The notes beneath the pieces were generated by a model. The model made no database searches. It worked only from the letters and a program-made list of their open reading frames with translations, and had not been told where the DNA came from. 64,000 bases of DNA from Clytia hemisphaerica (taxonomy: Eukaryota; Cnidaria; Hydrozoa; Leptothecata; Clytiidae). A program made the translations under genes and the position numbers. Positions within the stretch are counted from its first letter, which is position 1. Every line of letters starts with the position of its first letter. The DNA lies in the NCBI GenBank assembly GCA_902728285.1, contig CACVBU010000402.1, positions 1,652,528-1,716,527 of the forward strand, in the 5' to 3' direction. Below are positions 1 through 12,100 of this stretch, piece by piece.

Positions 1-169
1 CTACCGCAACGCAAAAAGCGTTCATTGGATGAAAACCATTTCACTGCCGGGTTGCCTAGATACCAAATAATGTCATTCAATGACGTTGGAGATGTTCAAT
101 GCGCCATCTTTGATCCTGAACGCATGAAAGCTCCTGCTCTTTCGAACGTCACTAGATTTTCCTTCGCCC
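1..169 (+). CDS. aGPCR exon: 3' part of an Ig-like domain (B type) with a furin-like site
   Basis: Frame 1 from base 1, ending phase 1 at a GTGAGT donor. It carries the F-strand Cys in GDVQCAIFDPERM. The motif QRKKRS upstream of that Cys fits the furin consensus R-X-K/R-R and would fall inside the Ig fold. B-type exons of this gene share CxxFDxxRM, followed by a Ser/Asn-rich G strand. The beginning of the exon is cut by the window edge. Confidence 0.8.
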
Positions 170-3100
170 GTGAGTATTTTAAATTCTTTTTTCCTGACGA
201 ATAAGGGTACTGTAAGGATTATTGAATGACTTTTGTAAACAAAATAATGTTATTCATATATCACCATACTCCGTATAAAACTCTGGTCTGGAAGCCTATT
301 GTTTTAACTATTTGCTATCGCTTCCCTTCCTGGGATTGGTTCAACATATAATCACGTGATCAAAAATGGAACAAGACAAACTACCTCAAAAAAGTTCAAT
401 GTAGAACAATAAAAAGAAACAAAAGGCTTCCAGACCGGGGAATTTCAATACAGATTCCACCTACATGTCTAAAAAACGACGACAGTCGTTTTTTCCTGTA
501 TATATTTTTCTTGTTCTTACAAGCGTGCACGTTACATAATTTCATTGCTGTCAACAGACCCGGCGGAAGCGGGGAGACTGGAGAGACTTAAGCCTCCCCA
601 CTTTTGAGCAAAAGTATTTTTTTCTCAAATTCCTAGCGAATTTTATCTCATTTTGAGCCTTCAACTTCCCCACTTTTACGGTTTTTCCGCCGGGTCTTGT
701 TAAGATACTACTAGTACTATGCTGTGCATAAACAATATAGATATCCTTTTCCCCTTCTTTCAGTACCAAGATTCGCGGGAACACCTACATATAATGCTGA
801 CATCGCTCTCCTTGGAAACTCATTAACTATAAGGGGTCCTGCTTTAAGTACCCACTTTACACTGACGAAAGGTGAAGCTTTTTGGATGAATGATGGGACG
901 ATTATCAGTAATGAGACTGCTTTATTTGGTGGGAGGCATTTCCCAGCATTTGAACTTAAAGAGTTGACTTTGCTCAGTACTGGCTTTTATCAATGTGGAG
1001 TCAAAGTTGCCGTGTCTGATGAAATCATAAAATCAAAAGGAGTGAATGTAACTGTCAAAGGTAATATTAAATATTTTTCTCTTCTTTAATTTCTCTTGTA
1101 AATCCTTTTACTTATATAGATTGATTTTACCACATCTAGAATGTATCCTCACTATTAAAGGTGAACCTGAACTTTTCAGTCCAAGAGAAAAAGTTTTCGA
1201 AGCCGACGTCTTACTTTAGCAAGGTACTAGGCAGCTTATATTTCCATCAAAGTTTTTTATTCTTTCTAATGGTAGCTATGAGAATTCTGGAAACTTTTTT
1301 GTACCGGAGATATAGGCCATCAAAGACTATAATAAGAAAGTTGCCAATGACGTTACAGCTAATGCTCGCCTTATTATGCACACTACATTTACTTAGCATA
1401 GCTAAAAACTAAACTCATGGCTCATTCTAGACGATCCTATCGTCTACACATTGTCACTAAAAAAGGGAATAATTCAGGAGGTGGGATAAATTTGAAAACG
1501 GAGTTCAGCTCGGGGCGGAGTAAACAGTGGCGGGGGTGTTTACAGTGTTTTGTTCCAAAACTCCACCGCCAATATTTTCCTGCAAACCGCCCTGACGCCC
1601 TGACTCTGTGCATATATACTTTATCGGGTTTACTGACCCTCTAAACGGACGATAGCATCGTCTAGGCTCATTCCCGAGTATTACTACTATTTCCGTTATT
1701 TGACTTATTCCCCCGATTGAGTGTACGAAAAAATATTCATTACACAGTAATACCGCCCAATGGTGCCGTGGGACTGAAAGGGTTAAATGTAAATGATAAT
1801 TTAGGCTTGATCACTATGAATATTCATGACTCTAGGGTTTTTTCATAAACGAAGGGTCTTTAAAATAAACTGTCCATTCTCTGTTATTGTGCACTCTCTT
1901 TATTGCTAACATGTGGAAACCAATCTCAGGGAATCTATATATTAGTACGCTAAAACGTGTGTGTTTACAACGTATTATAAAAAGTTTTCGAAAATCTAAC
2001 AAAGCCCTACAAAGCCTCCTCTTCATGGTGTTGAACCATCATGTTTTTGCACCGTATGCAGATTTCCTACCACTAGACTAACTTTGAGACGTAAAGATAT
2101 TATTTTCTATACAGGTGCCTGGGAGGTGGATGGGTTAAATCAACCTTCTTCCCAAGTATAAATTTTCATTCTGAAGAATTCTTATTTAGATGCTCTTTAA
2201 AACTTTATGTTTACAATAGTGGCTCCCTATCACTTTCTAAACTTTTTAAAGTATTTCAAAGTCGCCTTCGAATGTCTTTCCACGATTGCTAGCCATGATG
2301 GCTAAATAGATCTAAAATATAATTCTTCTAAGCCATTTACTAATTGTGGTTAAAAATTGCAATGCAATATTATCTTTTTTCTCCTTTCTTTTATAAAGTC
2401 AAAATCTTATCATCAATCGGCAGGTATTTTTCTTCCGTTAGAGTTTTTAGATGTGTAGTGATTCACTGGAATGGGACACGCAGCGTGCGACGCTGCGCAT
2501 ACGGCTAGTTACTCTTATTATGCTGACATGGTTTCCCTGTAATGATGATAATATATTGCTATAAAACTACTTTGAATATTCTAACATTGTTTTATTCATA
2601 GCTGTTGACATTGAATTCACCAGTCAACCAAACTTCATAATTTCCAATCGAAGAATCCTTCTCCAAGGATGCAAATATAAATTCAACGCTGCTCGACTCG
2701 CTCGATCAAATAGTAATTCCTTCGCAAATGCAGCATATTACGAAATCTTAAACTCTACAGGAATATTCAAACTAACATCTTTATCTCAGCCAACGCCGAC
2801 GCCCTCCACTCCACCCCGAACAACCACCATAGGGCGGGAGCAATTTTTAAGAAAAAGACGTGCTGCTGATATTGAAGAATTGAGCGCTACTATTCCTGGT
2901 ATTGATTTGACTGATACCTTCCAATTAAACGCGACATACAGATGTGGTGTCTTTGATCCGAGATACATGCACACGCCATCAAATTCATCTTGGGTTGCAG
3001 GAGAGTCTCTCTGTAAGTGAATTGTTATTCCATTAAATATCCATAAAGAGGCTAGACGCAACCTTTTCAAGTCAAAAAACCATTCTTGTAAATGTGTGGA

Positions 3101-6100
3101 TCCCCCTGAAAAATGGGGACGAGATGGAGTTTTTTTACAAGCTCTTATTTGATTTGGTTGGTCGTTAACCAGTAATAAAACAATTTTGTAACTTTTTCCG
3201 AAGAACGCGTCATTTTTATTACTTCAATTGACCAATTATTAAAGTATCTTATAAAAACTCCATCTCATCTGGAAAAATGGCAAAATTTGCAAAAAAAACG
3301 TGAAAAAAATTCTTTTCATACCTTAAAGAGAGGGTGCACGAACTAAAATCAGCCTTTTACCTCCTAGAAATTCTAAAATAACTGTTTACCCCCTGGAAAA
3401 ATGAAAAACACTTCTTTAGACCCCCTGGATGTCTTTTTCGGATTACCTCACTGTAAATGTTCGTCCACCCTCTCGCAAGGGTAAAAAGTGGCCTATGTCG
3501 ATCATAATTATTTTTAGAAATAAAAGTGAAAAAGTTTTTGTAATTTAAGCACTCGTTGTCTACATCGCTAACTCAATTGCCACGGGGTGGATCTGAAAGG
3601 GAATTCTTGTCTACTGACTGGACAGAGACAGTGAATTGGGAGAAATCCATATCCACATTGCTAGTGTGTTGGAATCCACTAACCAGCACTAACTAGTACT
3701 TTAATTTCTAATTTCTACGTTATCTTCAGCAAAAGATATTTCGTTTTCATTTGTGGCATCGATATAAAAGATTATTTTTAATCGTTCGTTCTTATTTTCT
3801 TGTACATTTTTAGCATTCAATATCAGTGTTGTTGGAATCCAAAGGGATGATTATTTAGCCGTCATGTGCGGATACGGATCACCTTTACCCATCGATGAAA
3901 GATATGCGTTCCTTGCTGCAGATTCGGTCACAAATGTTGGCGTGTTTGAAAGCCGCTTGGGCAATGCGCTTGCCTTCACTGTTAATAAATACGTATTAAA
4001 TGAAACAATTCACTGTGGTTATCATGATAAAAGATATATGAAAAGAGAAATGTTATCCGGAACAGCATTTTCAATACCGGGTATGTGATCTCTCTTATTT
4101 TATTTACTTACCTAGGTTAAAGGGAATGAACTCGAACGTGGCTCCCGCTTGCTGGGCGCGCTGAAAAGAGATAGAAAGCGATACACATTTTCATAAAAAC
4201 ATTCACAATTTTTGAAGCCTTTGGATGTTCTTAACCTTTTAAGTTTTCAACTTAAGAATTTTCTTATTTTCACCATTTTGTGAGCATTTTTACCCATTTT
4301 CCTAAGAAATCGGGTATTTTAGAGTCCTCTAACCCTTGAGATATTCTTAGCTTGTTCTTAACATTTTGACCAGCTAAGCCCCATGTTCTTATATAGTTTT
4401 TTCTTATAAAAAGAACGTGTAACTTCTTGAAATAAAAGCATAGTACGTATAAGAAATATATATACTCGAATGAAAGCAAATGATAGAAAACACCTAAAGC
4501 ACAGATCTGTAAAGCCCGAAGAGCTAGATAGGCAACTTTAAGCTTTTTCCAGAAAAAAAAAGTGAAGTAAAACTTTGTCTTTTTAAATTTCGTGCCGATG
4601 GATAGGATCTAGCATTTTAATTGTTTAGGAGATAGAGAGGGCTATCCACGTAAAATATCGACTCTCTCTATCTTCGGTGTTGGCGACCTCCAAAGACGGT
4701 GTCCGAAATCGTCTATTGAAAACGTCCAAAATTTGAGTAGGACATATTTGCTTTAATCTAATCAACTTTTTTTTATTAACCTTGAACCAATTGAATCAAT
4801 TAAAATATTCACTTTCATTTTTAGAACCAAAAACAATACTCCGGTCACCAAATCAAACAGTTGAAGTTGGTAGTACAAACTCTTATCTTTGTTTATGTCG
4901 TCTAAAAAGAAAACTTTATGTTGATCCAAAATATGCCGATGTATATCTCTTGAAAGACGACTCTATCAAAATAACAATTAACCGGACCCTCTCCGAAGAG
5001 ATTGTCCAAAAGAATGAAGAAATTGCTGAGCTTTGTTTCGATTCAGATGAATTTGTGTATATGTTTCCGGCTGTGAAGCTTTCAGATGAAGGCTTTTACC
5101 AATGCGCTTATCACCCAGATGGTTTACCTGAGCCGGTTTTATCAGAGAAAATGAAATTCACAGTGTCAGGTAAAACTTACATCTTTTCAGCTTCGTCCCC
5201 AGTATATCATTATTATATTAGCTCTGTCATGGAGCCAGAGTATTTAAAGTATGACATACACGAGGACAAGTTTGACCTTTGTATTATTTTTTGTTCAGAT
5301 TTAATTGATGCCCGTTTGGCATAATGTTTTAAATGCAAAGTCTAATACGCTCATATTCAAATGAAATTTCCATAATTTGACAATTTTGCTACCCTTTTTT
5401 AGGTTTCCCGCCGTGCTAGTTCGAGTTAGAAGAACTCCTCTGTTAACTATAACAAGTGAAAAATTGAACGTGTATTTAACCTGTATATTTATTTTGAATA
5501 TCAGCTTTAGAAGTCATCTTTACTTCAAAACCTTCGCAAACCAATGAAGATATACTTAAAGGTTGTTCATACAACTCAAAACAAGATATGGCTGATTTCT
5601 CTTACTTGCTACTAAATGATACAATACGTATAAACTACACCACGAAAGCTGATGCCGGAAGAACGCCCGATTTCATTTTATCGAGTTACCGATTCAGAGG
5701 TCGTTTCCAATGCGTGATTTTCGATGAGAATCGAATGAGGAAGTCTGTATACTCAAATTATTCAGATTTCATTTCTCTCACAGGTAATTTTTACATGCTT
5801 TTTCTTTCAGTTACATCAAATCATAGTGGTATAAAGAAAAACAGGAGTTTAATGTGTCGGTAATTGGTCCTTAAAGTCCTTTGATTTCTTTTATAAAATG
5901 TATCAAAAGAAATTCTAAGCTCGCCCGATGAAATAATGCTTTTTAGTAGAACTCAAGTTTGCTCTGAACATTCTAACTATCAGTATTGAAGATTCTAGCC
6001 TTTTAATATACGAAAATTTAGATAAAACTTCGCCCACGAAACAAGTTTTATGTTCCATTTTTTTATCCGATCAATTTTGTTTTGAAAAGGTATTTTCTCA

Positions 6101-9100
6101 AGCCAGAAATAAAAATTTCTTTATAAGCACACACGATTTCAGACTCAATTTGTAGACATAAAGTCGCTGGAGAATTTTGGAGGAAAGCATCAAGCAATAG
6201 AGTTCACCTTAAAGAAAACATTGATCGAAAAATCTTATCATTTGATGAAGGATTGCCAAGTTTACAGGCCTTTTTTTAAGTCCAAATATTTTCTTGCACT
6301 GATGTCAGAAACAATGAATCTCGTCTCATCTAATTTCTAAAGCTTAAATGAGCCAACAAGATTTCACCTATAGATAAAAGAGATCATTAAAAATGCACGA
6401 TATATGAGATTATGAGCGTGCATACATCGTAACTTTTTTAATCGTAGCTTGGCTACAATAGCATACATCTCCTGTTTCTTTATACCTCTATGATCAAATT
6501 AATATCTTAGTACAATTAAAAGTAATTATAAAGTTTTTATATTCTAAAGACATTTTATAGGGAGCTCCCCCGGGAGGGGGTGTGGTACCAACCTTGATCA
6601 CCAACAGGGACACACCGCTGAAGTTTGGAAAGTTTCCAACAAAACTTGGACCTTGATAGACAGAATTTAGCTGAAAGCCTTGAACTTTCTATATTGTAGA
6701 CTAATTTTTTTATCTAACTTTTTATATCGTGCTTGTTTCATTATATAGAACCGACATTTTTACGTGCCTCACTGGACATCATACCTGTCCGATTAACAGG
6801 TGGTGTTCAATCAACATTTACATTCCCAGGGGGTTGCCAAATGACCGTCCCTAAACAACTCAAATTCAAACCATCAGAAGTTTACTGGTTGAAAAATGGT
6901 GTCAAGAAAACATTCTTTAATTTGACTCAACTCAAACCTGTCCCAAGTAAAAATGGTTTTGATGTGATATATACGTTTGATAACAAAGCAAGGGTGGTGA
7001 CTCGAGAGGTGACAGGCGTTTATCAATGTGTGGCGGATTTTGATGGGCTTGATACACCGGTCATCAAAAGAACATTCAATGTTACCGTCAAAGGTGAGTT
7101 CGCACCAAACTGGAATTAATCGTGTCCAACACTGGCCTTTATACCCTAGAATGCTAGATTATGCTATATTCGTCATCTTTGATTTGTATTGTTTGATAAG
7201 TGGTACACTAATAGTGCAGTTCTGGACCAAACTTGCTGTCAACCCCTCCCCCTCAATGTCAGTGTTGATGGGAGAATTTTGGGATTGGGGAGGATTTTGA
7301 AAACATGAATTTTGAGGGCTCAGGGGGGTGGGGGGCTTTTAAGGTTGAAAATGGTTTATGACAGGGGTTTTGTCCAAAGAATGTTGCACTACTTGATGCT
7401 GTTCAATTTAAATTCATTAGTTGTGCTACCATTAGGGTACCACTTGCGATCAAAGATTTTGCTTGGCCAGGATCGAGAAACTGTACCCAGGATATATAAA
7501 GGTCATTGTGTCCAAACAGCGCCCATCTAATGTCAGTTACACCCATCAAACGTTAGATTAACGTCGACAGACAATGTTTGCCGATAATTTCGTGCTCTTT
7601 CAGCTGATATCACATACGTACGTTTTTCAAATTCAGTTAATTTTGTGCCCTTTTTCTTTGCAATTATTTGTAAATTGACTCTTGCCCAGTAGAATACTCC
7701 CTGAACTAATTTGATACCTTCCTCTCGCAAAAGTTTTGACATACATTGATTATTGCTGTTTATTCCTATAAAAGATGTCATGCGCAAGAAACTACAATTT
7801 AGGTCATATCACTGGCGTATTTAACACAATAGAAAAAGTATGTCGGAAACATGCGAAGGAGTGCAACACTCGTTAAAAGACAATGAAATTACGATTACAA
7901 ATCTCTTCATCTGATAAGTTTGACATAGTCTAAAACCGTCTATGCATATAGCTATCTAAACGAGGGGGTTTATCTAAAGAATCCTGCATTACTAAAATTA
8001 GACCAAAAAAACGACAAATTTCATAAAGAACGACATATTTCGCCGTCCACGACCCCGACCGAAAGTAACTGTACCACTCCTCTTTATTTATCACGGAAAT
8101 TAACTGCATGTGGTTTAAAAGAACGACAAATTACGCATGCGCGTTACAATCTAGGATTCTTTAAAGGAATAGACTGGAACTATCTGAAAAAAAAATTAAT
8201 TCCATTTGCTTCTTATCTCTTTTTTTGTAGTTATCGAGGCAAAATTCGTTTCAAATCCTTCATGGCAAATCAATAAAGACAATATACAAATTCAAGGTTG
8301 CAAATATAAGGCAGAGAATCCTTTGTATGAGCATGCATACTACTTATTAAATGGTGAACAGAAAATTCGGATTGGAGAAATCAACAGTGAAACTCCGTCT
8401 ATGTTTAGAAAAGACGAGGATGGATTTTATCATTTACCACCGTTAACTATAAATTCTTTTGACCGGTTGGGTACTTATGAATGTGTTATTACGCATGCGT
8501 TGTTAGAAGGTCAAACAATTTCGACAGCTTCAGCTGATTTGATGACACTCAAAGGTACAATGCGCTCCCAGCTGGCACACAACGTTGTTTCAACGTTCAT
8601 CTAACGTTATATGGTTGTTGTGAACGTTAGATAGACGTTGAAACAACGTTGTGTGCCGGCTGGGCTTGTTTCTTTATATTCCTGACAAATGCCCTTTGAA
8701 ATCACTATTCCTGATAAAATTGTAGTTTTTTTTTTCTTCAGAAATTCGTCGTAATATTTAGGAAAATCAAATTCATTTGCTCTTCGAGGGTAGAAAAATT
8801 GAAGAAAATATTCCTTGTTGAAAGTACTAATCTTCGACGACACGACCATATATGTTTAGATCAAAATGTCTTTGGACCCATTTGACATGGTAGTTTTAAA
8901 TGACTTTTTTATTTACAGAATCAGACGTTTTACCAACATTCAAAAGTCATCCAACAAGCGCACACAGTAATACAACAGGAGGAGTTGTGCAAATCAGTGG
9001 ATGTATTTACCATACAAAAATACCTTTATCACGATCGGAACAAGTCTTTTATTTATTCAACTCTGTGAAAAAACTCGGTGTGCCTTTCCCTGTTTTGGGC

Positions 9101-12100
9101 GCAGGCGACCGCGGAGGTGGCATTGATCGTTCTACTACTGGCGTCGACGAAGATAGCGGTTTCGATCCCGACAGGCCGCTCCCAAGAGAAGAAAGGGAAG
9201 GAGGTGATTTTTTCCGGCCAAGCCCAGACATGAGAATGATTGATTATAGAAAATCTACAAGTAGTTACGAAGATCAAGGCTTTTATCAATGTGGAGTAAC
9301 AATAGGAAGTGGACCATATCAAAAAACCATTCTTTCAAATTCTGTTGATGTTCAATTTGTAGGTGAGTTGAAGCCGTTGACGCTCTCTGACTCGACGAAC
9401 TACTATTCGATACGCTCCATTATTTAATAAAAATAGATCACCATCAACAAGAGACTCTCAAAAATGAAATTCTATTATTAAACTCGCTCCCTTATTTGAT
9501 GAAAATCCAATTCCCCTTTAAAAATCAAATTAGAGAGCGTTAACCGTAGTCCTCTCTAAAATTATGTCTTTAAAGTTCCCACCTTTTATAAGTAACGCAA
9601 ATTTGTTGGATGAGGTATAACGCATTCTTTCCTGATCGGTTGGAGCTGGAGGGACAAGGAAGAGTGTACTTTATAGAGAAATAGAGTATAAACAAACTTC
9701 TCAGAATCAACTTCAAGAATCTACTTTGCAATGATATATAATTTGTACGTACAAGGGTACGAGGCATTGTCATATCTCATAATAGACCTTATCGGAGTTT
9801 TTTATTTTTCTAAAAAAGCGATGCATTTTGGGATTGTTTCGAGTGTATTACAATAGAACTCCCTTAGGAATTCTATTGTAATACACTCGAAACTCCGACA
9901 AGGTCTATTATGACAATGCTTTTCCATTTTGTAAGTTCTACATCAAACTTCACTTCTAGACGTTGCATCAGCTAAAATGAATGTTCGATTAGATCAACAA
10001 TGGGATAAGGATTTGGCGAATTCATCTTCAGAGACTTTCAAGAAGTTAGAAAAACAATTGGTTGAAGATATCGAGAAGATCTTGTCGGAAGAGAATGAAG
10101 TGAAGCCGCTTGTCAGGATCCTGGGTTTTAAGTAAGTTTCCTTCTATTCACCTTGACTCAGTAAATCTCCTACCAAAAACACTATCCCCATTTTATAGGA
10201 ACAGGTAAAATTTTGGTTTAGCCTAGGCTTTTTTGATTTTTTTTTAAATTTTTATTTTGAATGTTCTTACAATGTTCTTAACTTTCTATGTTCATTTACC
10301 TTTAATTTTTAATTTCCAAATCTTAAGGCTTAGGGTTGTTCTAAACTTGTTCTCGGGTTCTGACAAAATGTTCTCATACAATTGTTCTAAGCACTACGCT
10401 TCTGCCTTTCTCTAATAGGAGTGGAAGCGTGATCGCAGACACGCAAGTGTTATACCCAAATGTCACTCAAACATCACGTAGACAAAAATGCAAAGAATTG
10501 CAACAGAGTTTGAAAGATGGAGTCAAGAACTCACAAACATTCAAAGTGACCAGTGTTGACGTCAACTCCTTAGGTAAGATTGTAAGGTATAGCATTGATG
10601 TGAGGCTCTATGAAACAATAACATCATTGTAAAATGCTCGGTTTTAATAACTCATCGTCCATGCTTAAACGATAGAAACAAAAAACATAATGCATAACAG
10701 CCTGCTTTGCTACTCTTTCCTGAACTATGAAAGGGTTAAATCAAGTCACTTTATCGTTTTGCACGTTACAACCCTAGTTCAAGTATATCTTCCGTGAACT
10801 TAACGCATACCTTGGTTGTTCTTTTCCCTGAGGTTGGATGACCATGCATTGTCTACCTGTATTTCACTTTTCAAGGGGTAAAGATTTCGAAGATAATTTT
10901 TGAAATTTCTAGGAACCTTCTAATTGAATTTCCAGGGGTTAAAAGAGTTATTCTAAAATTTCCAAGGAGTATAAAAGATTGATTTTAGTCCGTCCACCCT
11001 CGAGTAGAATTTTTCTAAAGGAAATTAAATGTGAGGCCAGAGAAAAAACCGTCGATGAAAAAACGGAGCACAAAATTCGAGGGGTTTAAGATAAAAATCT
11101 ATATTATAATACGCTAAAATCGGAACTCTCCAATTCTCGCATGAAGCTTTTTCGCTAGCGATTTTTAAGCAGACGGCAATTCTTTTTCGCGCCTTTTCTG
11201 TGTTGGTTTTTACATTAGTAAAATTTCAGCTTTAAAATGAAAGCCGTGAAAAACATTTAATCTTTTCTCTCTTTTTCTTATCTTCTTTTTTGAATATTTT
11301 CAGGAGCACTTTGAAATTGAAGACTCTTCTTTTTCTTTTTTCATTTTGAAATATTTAAGTTTCAAATTTTCAAAGCTTCCATCTGGGGGGTCGAACCACT
11401 GATCGCTTGCATGTTAACCAAACGCCTTAACCAACTGAGTTAACTCGACGAAGCAATTACTGTGCATTCAAGCTATAAATTGAATTCAATGCTCTTTAGA
11501 ACTTTCACTTTTGTCTTCTCATTTCTTCAACCTCTATATCTATATTATAATACGCTAAAATCGGAACTCTCCAATTCTCGCATGAAGCTTTTTCGCTAGC
11601 GATTTTTAAGCAGACGGCAATTCTTTTTCGCGCCTTTTCTGTGTTGGTTTTTACATTAGTAAAATTTCAGCTTTAAAATGAAAGCCGTGAAAAACATTTA
11701 ATCTTTTCTCTCTTTTTCTTATCTTCTTTTTTGAATATTTTTCAGGAGCACTTTGAAATTGAAGACTCTTCTTTTTCTTTTTCATTTTGAAATATTTAAG
11801 TTTCAAATTTTCAAAGCTTCCATCTGGGGGGTCGAACCACTGATCGCTTGCATGTTAACCAAACGCCTTAACCAACTGAGTTAACTCGACGATGCAATTA
11901 CTGTGCATTCAAGCTATAAATTGAATTCAATGCTCTTTAGAACTTTCACTTTTGTCTTCTCATTTCTTCAACCTCTATATCTATATTATAATACGCTAAA
12001 ATCGGAACTCTCCAATTCTCGCATGAAGCTTTTTCGCTAGCGATTTTTAAGCAGACGGCAATTCTTTTTCGCGCCTTTTCTGTGTTGGTTTTTACATTAG

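Noticed and set aside
11375..11454. A functional tRNA-Val(AAC) gene
   Set aside because: The acceptor stem fails to pair and the anticodon and T stems have mismatches, so I treat it as tRNA-derived only.
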